Of a stretch of DNA of 64,000 nucleotides, positions 1 to 20,942 are shown piece by piece. Positions within the stretch are counted from its first letter, which is position 1. Each line of letters begins with the position of its first letter. The stretch is from Capitulum mitella. Taxonomy: Eukaryota > Arthropoda > Thecostraca > Pollicipedomorpha > Pollicipedidae. The notes under the pieces are model-generated. The model saw only the letters and a program-made list of their open reading frames with translations, was not told the origin of the DNA and ran no database searches. The stretch spans positions 29,699,307-29,763,306 of the forward strand of contig CP099842.1 in the NCBI GenBank assembly GCA_030062745.1, read 5' to 3'. A program made the translations under genes and the position numbers.

Positions 1-1299
1 ACTGCATGGTCAGGGCGTCGCAGTGTCGATTGACTCTTAATAATGACAACCGTATGACCTGCAGGATCGTGGCGCATAAAACACTGCGAACATCTGCGAA
101 CATTGCGCTGCTTTAGCCTGATGATGATGATGCGCAGTCATAGCCTGAAGACTGCGCATCAGATTCTGCAGCAAATGGGTGCACAAAAACGAAATTACCA
201 TCTATTCAAGGGTCCGAATAAAATTATTCAAGACGGCATTCGTTCCATGCATGATTTTTACCTTTGTTAGCTACCAGTTACCTCCCCCCCACAAAAAGCA
301 TCCCAGATGATAAGGGTGCGTCGTTGCGACTGTATGTCGTTGCGACACCGGAAGAGCAGCGATGAAAAACAAGCAGAAACCCAAAAGGCCACGGTGTAAT
401 GGGCACTGACACTGACAGTGCGTGCTGAAACATCACGGAAGGTTGCGTCCGCGACGACCAAGCACGCCGGAAACGTCAGCTTCGGGCGGGCCTGCAGACG
501 CCATTATCGACAACGGCGACCATAACCGATCCAGCTCAGACCGAGTCGACGGCAGGGCACGAGGGGGGGGGGGCACGGCGGGATCAATCGGGATATTTAC
601 GGCTGCACTGAGATTGGATAGAGCGCACGGACGCTCGGAAAACAACACCATCGCCGCGCCTAAAAAACCTAAAGCTAGGCCGAACTACCGGAACCGACCA
701 AAATCCTCCACAGGGGAATACGGGTGGCAACGGGATTACGGCGCTGGGAATACAACGAGTGGCTCGAACGTTTGGCGCCCGGGAAAACAGAGCGCCCGCA
801 TCCGAAATAGAAACTCAAGCACGACGGTTGAGAACTATGGGCGATTGACAAGAAAAGTTTCAGGAAAACACCACAAATACAGAACCTACGATGCAATTTA
901 AACAACACACGCACAGCATACAGCGCACGACGGCTGACAGAAGTGAGGCGCGCTGGCGGTTGTCTAGGCTAGCGCTGGCGCATGCGAGCAATTTCAGAAG
1001 TTTGCAGATGACGCGGTGCCCCCTAACCGTGCAATGGGGCGAACTCAAAAAGGGACTTCACGAAGAGGCAGCGCCTAGCGATCCAAGGCATTTCCCACAA
1101 GACCGAAGCAGCCTGCCGTTTCGCGTAATGCGGAAAGCCGCCGGACGTCCTCGGGGCCCGCTATCCTTCGCCCTCCATTTCTTCCTCCGGAGCGGCGAAA
1201 TGGGGCCACCACTGCGCGGGGCCGGGCCGACGCTGACCGATGTCGGCGCCGCTCCAGCGGCCGCAATAAGGCCGCCACGCTCGGCCGCCGCCGCCCGCC
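1..1299. other. Non-coding DNA, probably BTBD10-like gene intron
   Basis: No exon, RNA gene or recognisable mobile element is visible. Open frames here are short and lack conserved motifs. Because the BTBD10-like gene runs off the left edge on the minus strand, this stretch is inferred to be intronic. Confidence 0.4.
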
Positions 1300-1302
1300 T
1301 AA

Positions 1303-1640
1303 GGACGAGGAGGAGGAGCGCCGTCCGACCTGGTCGCCTGATTGCGACCGCCGGCCCGGCCGGTAACGAGCCGAGCCGCCGGCCGAGCCGCCGGCCGAGC
1401 CGCCGGCCGAGCCGCCCGCCGAGCCGCCCGCCGAGCCGCCGGCCGAGCCGCCCGCCGAGCCGCCGGCCGAGCCGCCCGCCGAGCCGCCCGCCGAGCCGCC
1501 CGCCGAGCCGCCCGCCGAGCCGCCCGCCTGAGGACGAGGAGGAGGAGCGCCGTCCGACCTGGTCGCCTGATTGCGACCGCCGGCCCGGCCGGTAACGAGC
1601 CGAGCCGCCCGCCGAGCCGCCGGCCGAGCCGCCAGCCGCC
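1303..1640. repeat. GCC-rich 12-bp minisatellite with a duplicated flank
   Basis: A tandem array of the 12-bp unit GCCGAGCCGCCS fills about 1370-1530 and resumes around 1595-1640. A block of about 75 bp, starting GACGAGGAGGAGGAGCGCC near 1303, is repeated almost exactly near 1533, so flank and array were duplicated together (offset about 230 bp). The long open frames on both strands, rich in Arg, Ala, Pro and Gly, come from this composition and are not supported as genes. Confidence 0.9.
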
Positions 1641-4600
1641 GAGCCGCGCGACGGCTCACCCTGGCGGCCGGCGGCCGGCGGCCGACCCGCCGGCCGCCGG
1701 CTAACAGGCGAGACGGAACAAGACTGAGGGGACGCAGGAACGGAGTGATAAGGAATGAGAAAAGAACTGCCACTTCTGAGCATAACTCATGGGTCTGACC
1801 CTGCGCCGGTGAAACCCAACAATCAAACGTTTCTTTCCCATGGCCATCCAACGATTATTTTGTTTAGTAAATGGTATGTTCTATTCTCACAGATATGGAC
1901 AGGGAACGTTTGAACTTTTAACATGCCCAGTGCTGACATGGTGGCTAAGATTTCGTCTCATAAAAAAACGGAACGAGGCAAATTGAATCCACTAAGAAGG
2001 TTTGGGTCCAAGATGAGAAAACTTGATTTTCACGCCGTTTCAAATTAAATGCTGGTGAAAATATTTTTAGGATGAATGTCAGTTCCACGAGGCGAACCCA
2101 AACTTCTTGTCATTAGTCTCGTTTTAACTCTGGTACCAAAGTTTCACGTTCGGAATTCTTCCAACGTGAATTTCACCATCTGTTCCACATGATCCAGCTG
2201 GTCCCAATTTGGGACTCTGACTGGAATATTTAGGAAAATCTGATTCTCTTGCGAGGGCAAGAACATGAGAAACATTGTACAATGAGATGCGCCAATAAGA
2301 CATCACGTACATTTTATGAATACGCCCCAAAAAATGCTATTTGTCACCGGGGTTTTCAGCAAAATATTAAAAATACTCGTGACACAACATTCTCCGCAGC
2401 GTTGGCGAAGCCACGCATCAACCAGTGTTTGGCGGCGCAGCCTACCACTCACGCTGGAACGTCATCCGGCGTCGAAGTCTCGCGTATTACGGCGCAGCCT
2501 ACCACGCCAGGCCGGTGATAGCAGGGCAGCCAGAGTTGGTCTCGCCGGCCGGCCGGCGGCGGGCGGTCGATCCCGGACGCTCATGACGAACCGCTTCCAA
2601 CTCCAGCGGACGGCGACCGGCCATTGTCCCGATCGACCGGCCGCCGAATAATACAGACGCATCTGCGCGAACGTCGAGCGCCCCGCTCGCCGCGGAAACA
2701 TATCGGATTCCGATACGTTTTCTCTCACGCCACTAGCCCTCCCCGGGGCCCTGGGGAGCGGGCGGACTGCCGCTTCTGGCGTGGATTACGACCTCAGAAC
2801 GAGGCTGGCGAGACCATCCCCAATGAGCTACATCACCTCCAGGCCGGCGGCTGTCGTGAGAGTCACAAGGGATTTGGACGCGGAAACTGAGACCGGGTCA
2901 CAGGGAAATCGCGTGAATCCAGCAACTGAGAACCTTCCCACATTGGATTACACGGACCACGCAACAAACACACCACGACAATGACATCGCCTTTTCCCGT
3001 GCGAAACGAACTCAGTATTTCAAAAATTCCTCGGAATGGCCACGTACGCCGAACAAAACAGTGGCTGCAGCGCCAGCAGGGCGAAATTTTCCAACGTATC
3101 ACAAAAACACACAAGCTGTCAACAGTGCTGGGCTGAGCTGGCAGATAGTCTCTCGATCGACAGCGGTAGTACGCGGCGCCCGCGCCGACCGGGGATCACT
3201 TTACCGCGCGGCCCTCGCGGCCGCCAGTCCTGTCCCACTCCACCTGCCGAGCAGGCCCCCTGCCCCCCCCCCCCTGTTGGGCGGAGGTGTCCAGCCCGCC
3301 CGCCGAGCGGAGGTCCGTTCCACCCGCCTGCCGAGCGGAGGTCTGTCCCACCCGCCTGCCGAGCCGACTTCCTCCGTCCCACATCGGATTCGAATCGGTC
3401 GGGACGGGCTGCGCGGCAGTGACGGCTCCGGCGCCAGTCAGGCCGGACAGAGGGCCGTCAGTCGGCCGCCTCTGACGGCCGCACAAGGACGCTCTGCCGC
3501 CGCCAGGCCGACCGGGAAAACACGCCGCCACCGCGTCCGGCCGTCTGAACATGCATCGCCGGCCGGCGGCGCCCCACCGCCCGCACGGAAAGCCGCCAGC
3601 ACGAAATCAATGCTCGCAGTTCAGAGCGAACGCCCAGTTCAGGACGAGGGCGGATCGTTGATTTCTGATCGTGGAAACTGGTTGTACTTAATGCTAAAGG
3701 AGGCCATAAAAACGGCAAGAACACTATTTTTTCACTCAAAAACACACCTACGTCTTCAGCAGAAACGAGTCACGGTCACACGGCATGCCACCATCCGCTG
3801 CAGGGTATTATTCGGGTCATGGTCGCGGTCGTGCTCCGTACAATGAAGTAGCCAAGTTACCGGCAGCGACAGGCGCTCGATCCAATGCCCGTTAGTAGCC
3901 AGCCTTGGTTTCGTGTTGAACAACGACCGGCAACAGTATCGACTGTTCGCTACACGTGCGCGCGACACGACTCAAAAGACCCGTACCGATTCAACAGACT
4001 AAACAGCAGCCCACCTCACATGCGCACACAAGGCAGCGTTTTTGCAACAGCCGGCCGGAATACTCCGACGGATACCAAAGTAACGCCGCAAATGCCACCT
4101 GCGCCACAATAGACGACGCGGTGACGAAAAACAGCCGAGTATTAGTGGAAACAGTCCGCAACAATGCCGCTCACAATGAAGTACATAGTCCGACGCTGCC
4201 AGCCGAATATTCGCACAATGGCGGACGGAAGACGCCAATAAAGTACCGCCGACAGTCGCCGGGCAACGAGCACGGCAAATGTGAAAGGCGCCGCGCCGCC
4301 GACACGCGGCCAAAACGGCGCGGACTCCAATGTCGCCGTCTGCGGACTGGGGGGAGAAGGGGGGGGGGGCGGACGGAGGGAAGGTCCGTCACGCCACAGC
4401 CGATCAGGTGGTTCCCCTGGGACCGGCCGGCTGGGAGCCATCCTGCGTCCCGCCGCGTACCGGGCCAGCTCAAGTGGCCACAACGGCCAATTGTGTGGAA
4501 ACAGTACAAACACAGTGCCGCCACCCGGTGAAGAAACGTGGGAATGCTAACAGCGCCGGTTGCATTCTACCTGCTGCAGCAGTCCACGTACACAGATTGC

Positions 4601-6420
4601 CACCATAAAGTCACGATCGTACACGATGATCAACCAATCACGAACTTCAGTGTTCAATCGGCAGCTTCTATTCTCGCGAGAACATCAACTGACACGCACG
4701 AAGTTCCCAGACCACCGGCGAAGACAATCGCTGCAGAAAGTGGAATGACCAAGCCAGCCTGATCTGAGGGACAGACAGATGATGTCCTAGGAGAAGAGCA
4801 AAGAGGCAGAGCATCTGATGGCGTCCTGTGCAGCCCGAGACAGCCGGAGGCAGTGGCGGAGGCGCGAGAACTGCGGAACTGTGGTACGGTTCAACAAGAT
4901 TAACCAGTCACAGACCGGTTACATATCTGCGGGTACATTTCGCCAGGACGGTCATTTCAGCCAAAAATAATTCTGACTAATGTCCCCATTAAGCTTCGGT
5001 TCTTATCCGTTCCGACTAATACTGATTCGTCCAAGCCACTACAAAATATTCCCCAACATTTTTCCCACAAAAGGACACCGCGACGACCCAAGCAGAGCAA
5101 GGCTCAAGGCCGCCATCGGGAAGCATCCAGGACGAAGCCAGGCCAGTAGGTCAGGTCCCACACCGCGCCAGACGGAGCGGCCTCTGCCAGCTGGCGGGGA
5201 CGCCGCACCCGGCCGACGCCACCTCTGAGCGGCCGGGGGGGGGGGGAGCGGGAAGCTCCGAGACTGCTTGGCAGGCGGCGGCGCCGGCCCGCCGAGCCGC
5301 GGCCGACACAGCGTGAAGATAACAGTCACAATGACGCATGGATAATGAAGAAAAATGCCCGCCCGGCCGCTCCGATGCGACAGGAAACGCGACACGCCTG
5401 GAGACGTTACATTTCGGGATTCAATCAGAGCAGCCACTCCACTCGCTCGCGGAACGTGAGGGGATTCCCAAGCTGCAGTAACAAAGAATTGTTCGAGCCC
5501 GGTTGACGAGCTCTGGCTGCTTCGAGACGTACAAACGGCCAGGACCATGCCTGCAATTCTCGTACCACTGAAACATATTGCCCACGGCCTGGCAACGTTG
5601 TGTACGTACGTCAGGCGTCCACGGTGAACATGAGACAAATCCCCAGGGGAAAAGCAATTTCGAGCCGGTATCAGAACGCTTTACTCAGCACTGCGGAGAG
5701 GGAAATCCGCTGACAAGAAGGGACTATGTTCCAGGTGTCAGGATACAGCTCTTCCACAGCAACCTGCTTCGCCAGTCCGATGCTATCGAGTTTCCGGGTC
5801 CGTGAAACGGCACCCGGACAGCACAACAGCAGTCCCTTTCAAGTAAACTGCGCAGTGAAGCATTGAGAAGGGGCGGGCGAGAATGGCGTTATGACTATGA
5901 CTTAATTCTGAATGTGATTTTTTCTCTGGCATTCAGGTAGATATTCCTTTCAATGGAATCCTCACAACAAACTTGCATGGTGTTCAGCACACAACATCCT
6001 GCATCCAGCATCCAGCAAAACAAATAGCGAGACCCCAATGATCAAATGCACATAGAAAAACAACATAAATATAATACGAACACCATGCCATTTTCCTAAT
6101 TACAATCAACTTACACAGTGTCCAACACTCGAAAACAAATAGCGCGAGACCCCAATGATGAAACGTAAATAAAAACAACAAACATGTAATATGAACACCC
6201 AGCCATTTTTCTAATTATCTCCATTATTCAATAGGACCGAAAAGACATGTCATTTCAAGCGAGGTCAATTCACCAAGAAGTGCAGTGATTCAAACATATA
6301 AACGGAATGAATGACACCAATAGCGGAATACAACCCCGGTCCAATGGACGGCAACAGCAGTCAGCTGACGGACAATGGACGTCCGAGCTTCCCATCCCTG
6401 GACGCTGCTGGGACGACACG
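1641..6420. other. GC-mosaic non-coding DNA
   Basis: CpG-rich blocks (about 2500-2700, 3150-3620, 4260-4500, 5100-5300) alternate with more AT-rich DNA. Around 6000-6200 a roughly 110-bp segment is imperfectly repeated in tandem (the motif GAGACCCCAATGATSAAA occurs twice). No exon with a conserved domain and splice sites could be found on either strand. Confidence 0.4.
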
Positions 6421-6424
6421 GAAG

Positions 6425-6900
6425 GCTCCGGACAGCGACGGCAGCACGGAGGATCGTCTCCGGACAGCGACGGCAGCACGGAGGATCGTCTCCGGACAGC
6501 GACGGCAGCACGGAGGATCGTCTCCGGACAGTGACGGCAGCACGGAGGATCGTCTCCGGACAGTGACGGCAGCACGGAGCATCGTCTCCGGACAGTGACG
6601 GCAGCACGGAGCACCTTCTCTGAACAGTGAGGACAGCGCGGAGGACAATCTCCGGGCAGTCGGGCACGCTGACCGACGGCGTGAAGCGCACCGTGCCCGT
6701 CTTGTAGTAGTCGAGCATGGCAGTGCGGACGGCACGGAGCACCGTCTCTCAACAATAAGGACAGCTCGGAGGACAATCTCTGGACAGTGAGGACAGCACA
6801 GAGGACAATCTCCGGGCAGGGTGACCGTCTCCGGACAGTCAGGACGACACGGAGGGTCGTCTCCGGACAGTGATGACAGCACGTGCGGTCCTCTCCGGGT
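6425..6900. repeat. 32-bp minisatellite
   Basis: A 32-bp unit containing GGACAGCGACGGCAGCACGG is repeated about five times nearly perfectly between 6425 and 6610. It continues as degenerate copies to about 6900. The array is interrupted at about 6656-6745 by a fragment of a BTBD10-like exon, annotated separately. Open frames across it only translate the repeat. Confidence 0.9.
6656..6745 (-). pseudogene. Duplicated fragment of a BTBD10-like BTB exon
   Basis: About 65-70 bp here are nearly identical to part of the real exon at 9399-9616, in the same orientation. On the minus strand it reads [19 protein letters not shown], against [19 protein letters not shown] in the functional exon. It lacks the rest of the exon, has no acceptor or donor of its own, and is embedded in the 32-bp minisatellite. 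It is therefore a partial exon copy, probably non-functional, created by duplication or gene conversion within the same locus. Confidence 0.85.
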
Positions 6901-7265
6901 AGTGAGGACGACAAAACCCCGCTGGAGATGAAAACTAGTTTCTTGACACCAGAAATAGAGTGCCTGTCTCCAGGCGTAATAACCACGAGAAAGAGACACG
7001 TCTCCGGAAGCAGAACAATCGCCACAGAGGCTCACTGTCGGCGTCCCACAGCAGAGGTGCTTCACAGCCCACGCACGCGCAGCGGACAGACACACACCGG
7101 CTGTCAACAGCATCGCTGCACTTGAAAGGCCCGGCCGCGGCGTGCGTCGAAACGTCGCGCCGAGGCTGGCTCCCAGCGGGACGCACACCATCAAAACAAG
7201 CTCGACAGCATACGGACGGTCGCCGACGGCCGGCGATGCGCGAACGGTCTCCGGCCCACAGCAGC

Positions 7266-7625
7266 GGTACAGCCACGCGCCCCATCAGAGAGGATGGGGA
7301 GGCACCGTCCCGCGTCCCATCAGAGGGGACGGGGGAGACACGGTCCCACGTCCCATCAGAGGGGACGGGGGGCAGAGTCCCGCGTCCCATCAGAGGACAA
7401 CGGACGCTCGGTCCCGCGTCCCATCAGAGGACGGGGGAATCAAAGTCCCGCATTCCATCGGAGGGGACGGTGACGGTACAATCCCGCGTCCCATCAGAAG
7501 GGAAGGCAGCGGTGCAATGTCGCTTCCATCGGATGGGACAGCAGCGTCACGGTCTCGCGCTCCTTCAGAGGGGACGGCGGCAGTTCTGTCCCGCGTCCCC
7601 TCAGAGGGGACGGCGGCGGCAGGAC
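7266..7625. repeat. Minisatellite with CCCATCAGAGGGGACGG core
   Basis: A unit of roughly 25-40 bp built around GTCCCGCGTCCCATCAGAGG recurs about ten times with length variation. It lies a few hundred bases from the 32-bp array and, like it, sits in the inferred intron 3' of the BTB exon. No coding role is evident. Confidence 0.85.
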
Positions 7626-7629
7626 CGGC

Positions 7630-13477
<5,848 letters not shown>

Positions 13478-13561
13478 GCCCCTGAAGGGTTGGTTGGTTG
13501 GTTATTGGGGCTTAGGGGCGCACCGACTGCAGGGTCATTCGGCGCCCAAGCCCCTGAAGGG
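13478..13561 (-). mobile_element. 60-bp hairpin retroposon with 12-bp target-site duplication
   Basis: A 60-bp insert at 13490-13549 is flanked by perfect 12-bp direct repeats GCCCCTGAAGGG (13478-13489 and 13550-13561). Read on the minus strand it begins TTGGGCGCCGAATGACC. It can fold with a GGGCGC/GCGCCC stem extended by CGA/TCG, and ends in a CCAATAACCAACCAACCAA tail. A near-identical 60-bp copy with its own duplication lies at 36985-37044. Short length, tandem 4-bp tail and target duplication are typical of a retroposed LINE 3' end or a very small SINE. Confidence 0.85.
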
Positions 13562-14395
13562 GACCTCCGAGGTACGCCAGTCCACACGTCACGAAGTCGG
13601 ACCTGAGAGCTCAGACATTACTGAAGGCGGTCTCCTATATAACTCACATACTTCGTGCTCGTACATCAGAAGGCGACCAGTGGGAGCCATGACGTCACAT
13701 CAGTCAGTCACGTCACAGACGTAACTGACTGATATTGGGTTCAGAGGCGTGCGTCGACCTACTGGTTTTTATGCGCCACCTGTAAAGTCTGTGTGAGCTA
13801 CGTTACGTCAGAGTGTATGTGGCGATTTTAAGGACAGCACAAGTGTTTCGTTTAACGTTAGAGGGAGAAAGAGTGGTGCATACAAGTGTTTTTTTACGCT
13901 GGGTTGCATGTGTGCGAGCGAAATTTAGAAGCCGCTTATAATATCGGCATAGTGTGGGGCCTCCGTGACGCGGAGGCAAGAAGCGCAGGGCGAAGAGGAA
14001 GGGAGTCGTCGCCTCTACTACTGTCAGTTACGTTACTTTTAGTCCTCCTGAGAAAACAAGAAATTTAAGTTATGCTTTACCTTGTATTTTGCCAAGGTGC
14101 CGACACATGGCCTACTCCTCGTGAAAAGCACCGAGGGGTCCTTTACCGTGCAGACTAGGATGAGACTGCCCACACTGCCTCTCCGCTGGCTGAGCGTTCA
14201 CCCTATCACGCCGGCTGTTGCGGAAGACAGGGAGGAGGATTTGGAGTGTTGTGTGGTGGTTATGTCGTGTAGTGTAGCGGTGGTTTGATCGGCGCTGCCT
14301 GTTGGTGGCTTGAGCTGGTAGGTCGGGCGGTCCCCACGGCTGCCTCTGAGCGCGGGCGGAGTACGGGACAGAGTGACCAGTAAATAAAATGCGCG
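13562..14395. other. Non-coding DNA within the BTB-gene intron
   Basis: No exon recognised. It contains one perfect TGACGTCA palindrome near 13690. Otherwise nothing stands out. Confidence 0.4.
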
Positions 14396-14480
14396 ATCCT
14401 AAAATCGTAATAAAATAAATAAAATAAAATAAATAAATATATAAATAAATAAATAAATATATAAATCGCGTAAATAAAAT
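14396..14480 (-). repeat. (TTTA)n microsatellite, probable LINE 3' tail
   Basis: About 85 bp of AAATAAAT-type repeats (TTTA on the minus strand). It lies immediately beyond the 3' UTR of the minus-strand LINE remnant, where a microsatellite-like tail is expected for this class of element. Confidence 0.7.
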
Positions 14481-14483
14481 CGC

Positions 14484-14520
14484 GACCTGCTTCACGCGCT
14501 AAGTTCGCGTGAAGCAGGTC
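14484..14520 (-). repeat. Perfect 15-bp stem hairpin in the LINE 3' UTR
   Basis: Arms GACCTGCTTCACGCG (14484-14498) and CGCGTGAAGCAGGTC (14506-14520) are exact reverse complements around a 7-nt loop. The hairpin sits between the LINE stop codon and its (TTTA)n tail. That position is where 3' stem-loops recognised by LINE reverse transcriptases are known; recognition here is an inference. Confidence 0.9.
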
Positions 14521-14698
14521 ACCGATACTGGTTGTGTGGGGGACTGTTTGTTGTTGTGCAGATGTTGTGCTAGAGTTCTCCTGCTAGGTGTGTGCCACTG
14601 AGATATTTGAACAGTAGTTGGAGTAGGTCTGGGTATTGGTTACCCAGGATGGTGCTCAGGGTGAGCTGAATTTTCTTTTGTTGGCAGAAGGGCCTTAA

Positions 14699-15856
14699 CC
14701 CTATTCCCGGCAGGGGGAATTAATCCGCCCCCTTCGGGTTTTTTGCTTGCCAATTCCAGGGTTTTGACGCAGCTTCACGAAACTTGGTGACTTTTCCTAG
14801 CTATCCTTTCTATGTACTGCAACAAAATTTCGTAAATCTATTTTGCTCACTGGCGGAGTCAGGCAACGTTTTTGGGAGGCATCTCAGGCCATTTTCTGGC
14901 CTTGTTGAGGGTAGAATAGAACTTAGAACTTTGTATGGATGTATAGATAAACAGTCGGGCAGCATACCAATACGATTTTGTTCATCTGAGGTCACTTCAA
15001 AAGGTCACGTCAAGGCCAAAAGTCAAAATTTGGTTTTATAGCAAATATTTTGGCGCTATTTTTTCAAATGACTAACTTGGAATACATATCACATAGCAGG
15101 GTGTTCTCAATTTGTGCACCAAGTTTCAGCTCGATATCAGGTCGGGTCACGGAGCTATGACCTAAAATGTCGGTGAACGTACCCTGTATCACAACAGGCG
15201 TAGAATAAAATTTCAAAAAAAGAAAGAACTCAAATGACTGTAAACGTTTTCAGATAACATTAAATGCACAAGAAATCATTTCAAGTAATTCTAAGGTCGC
15301 TGGAGGTCATTTAAGGTCAAAGGTCATAAGCTGATCTGAAGAACATGTGACCATGACAGTCCCCCCTTTTTCATGTCCCTGGCATGGTCTATGCTAACAG
15401 ACAAACATAGTTGTACTTCTTCAGCATAACATGATTAGAAGAAGTCAAAAAAGGGCTTTAAACTTTTTTGTTAAACCAATTTTTGAGAAAACTAGTCCTC
15501 CTATTTTCAAAACCCTGCGGACGCCTACGAATTTTCTCAAAATTTCAGACGTATGGACCAACGGTAAAAGTCCCATCCATAGCCTCTCGATTCATGCCAA
15601 TTTCATCAAAATCGGTCCATAAACAACGGAGTTATAAGAAGTCAAAGATATCCCCCATTTTCACATTTCTTGCCCTCTGCATCCACCCCCTCAATATTTT
15701 CATTTTTCACAGAAACGTAGTTTACATCATGGCAAATCGATTGCCGTTTGTTGCGATGGAATCGGACGAGTAGTTCTCGAGATCTCAGGGGGGGGGGGGA
15801 CCGAATCCGCCCTCCCGCCGGGTATCGGCCATACCGCTAGCCCTCCTGGAATAGGG
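14699..15856. mobile_element. piggyBac-like non-autonomous element nested in the LINE
   Basis: The element starts CCCTATTCC directly after TTAA (14695-14698) and ends with the inverse GGAATAGGG, followed by TTCG, a probable decayed TTAA. A CCCT terminus next to a TTAA target is characteristic of piggyBac transposons. The 1158 bp interior has no transposase frame, so this would be a non-autonomous derivative. Removing it brings the two LINE coding pieces together, which supports the insertion model. The interior has sentence-like repeats of GGTCA and CAAGTTTCAGCTCGATATC, as seen in other arthropod interspersed repeats. Confidence 0.7.
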
Positions 15857-17515
15857 TTCGTGAGTCGTCTTCGTGCTTCAATGATGCGTTGCAGCTGTTG
15901 CATTGTGGCACTTGGTAACAGCCTTCCTCTAAGATTGGTTGTGTGTATTTTGTGTGACCCGTTCTAAGTCTGGTGAGGACGACTTCTTGACGCCCGCACT
16001 TTTGATTTGATGTGTTTCAGGCGCCAAGTGTGGGCTTGATTGTGTATAGATGTACGTGGTGGTTTTGTGTCCAGTTCCTCTGTTGTTTCTGACGGATGTG
16101 GTGCTGGAGGGCTGCCTTGCAGTCGTCCAGTGACAATTTCATGTCAAAGCATGTGTCGGAGGCTAATGATTGTTTCGCAAGCTGGTCTGCTCGGTCATTG
16201 CATTTGATGTTCGCGTGTCCCGGTATCCAAAGGAATGGCATGTTGTTTACGTTAGGGGACACTTATATGTATGCAATCAATGATGTAGTGTGATGGGCCG
16301 TACTGCTGATGGTTTGGAATACTGATTTCGAGTCGGAGCAGACAACTATGTTAACCAGGTTGTGTCTGATTGCCATGCGAATGGCTATCAGGATGGCCAT
16401 GGCTTCTGCTTTGAAAACTGATGTTTGGCCTGGGAGGCGGTTGCCGGGCTCGAAGCCAGGCGATGAGAGTCCAAATCCGACTTTGTCGTCGATTTTGGAC
16501 TCGTCCGTGTATGTGAATGATTTGTGGTTGTTGACTGTGTACTCGTTCTAGTGGTGTACTCGTTGAACTTGGCGAGGATTTCTGTTTGTGTTACGTCTGT
16601 TTTGCGTTCTGTAAGTAGGTATTCTACCGTGGGTGGTTGGTGAGTCCAGAACGGCCTGAGGGACGGTCTGGATAAAGTGGGTGGTACGGCAAACTGAAGG
16701 TGTGCCAGAGCCGTGCTAATTTGGACGTGAAATGGTGGGCGTTTGCGTGCGTCACGGCTCTTGTCCAGCCTGTCATGTCTGAAGCCATACTGTGCCGGAT
16801 GGTTTTCCGTGGTCTGAACTGTTATGCAGTGCCGACAGTTGTTGTGTTAGTCTGGTCCGTAGTGCTGGGGTGTCTGCGTCGGCCAGCAGGCTGACGATGG
16901 GAGTACAGTGCAGTGCTCCAGTGGCTGCTCTAATGCTATGGTTTTGTATGATTTCGAGTTTTTGTGCCCGAGACGGAGAAATGTTGTTGAAAATGAAACT
17001 GCTGTATTCCAGAATGGGTCTAATGATGGCCTAGCAGAGTCTGAGTAGTGTTTGTCTTTCTCCGCCCAGCCTGTTCCTGAAAGGCAGCGGAAAATGTTGA
17101 TGTTCTTCGTGTATCGTCTCATGATGATTTTGATGTGTTGTTGAAATGTCAGTTTTTCAGTTTTCAGTCAATTTTTTAAGTGGATACCAAGGAATCTGAG
17201 GCTTCTGACCTGTTCGATGGCTTCGCCATCGATGCGCAGGTTAAAGTTACGTGGGCCTGGGGCGCGGGCGTATGCGACTACTGCGGATTTTTCGACGGAC
17301 AGGGAGAATCCCCATTTTTTTACACCACTTTGCAATGTGGTCTAGTCCAGACTGTACTGTGTTTTCGGCTTTTAAGACGCAGTGGTTGGTGGCCCAAATG
17401 GCCACGTCGTCCGCAAAAAGTGAATAGTGTAGTGTTTTGCAGTGGAAGTCGCCAAACATGTCGCTGATCATGATGAGAAAGAGTGTTGATGAAATGACCC
17501 TTCCTTGTCATGACG

Positions 17516-20935
<3,420 letters not shown>

Positions 20936-20942
20936 GGCATTC

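Larger units (their letters stand above)
14396..17515 (-). mobile_element. 5'-truncated Jockey/I-type non-LTR retrotransposon, degenerate
   Basis: Read from 17515 downward the minus strand gives recognisable pieces of a LINE pol protein in the family order. First comes an RT block with LFLIMISDMFGD and the catalytic FADDVAIW (about 17300-17500). Then come the RT thumb region with the GALHCTP stretch (about 16850-17050), and an RNase H block with FLWIPGHANIKCNDRADQLA (about 16150-16250). The late motif EVVLTRLRTGHTKYTQ with a CNSCNASLKH zinc-like motif lies at about 15880-16000. The C-terminus ILGNQYPDLLQLLFKYL ends at a stop at 14570. Frameshifts and stops separate the pieces, so it is dead. 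The 5' end is truncated inside the RT domain. A DNA transposon (14699-15856) is inserted between the zinc-like motif and the C-terminus. The 3' UTR holds a strong hairpin and a (TTTA)n tail. Confidence 0.9.

Noticed and set aside
1058..1851. Long overlapping open frames of 234-258 residues, Gly/Ser/Arg/Pro-rich
   Set aside because: They translate a 12-bp GC minisatellite in several frames and both strands; no non-repetitive conserved part, no splice or start support.
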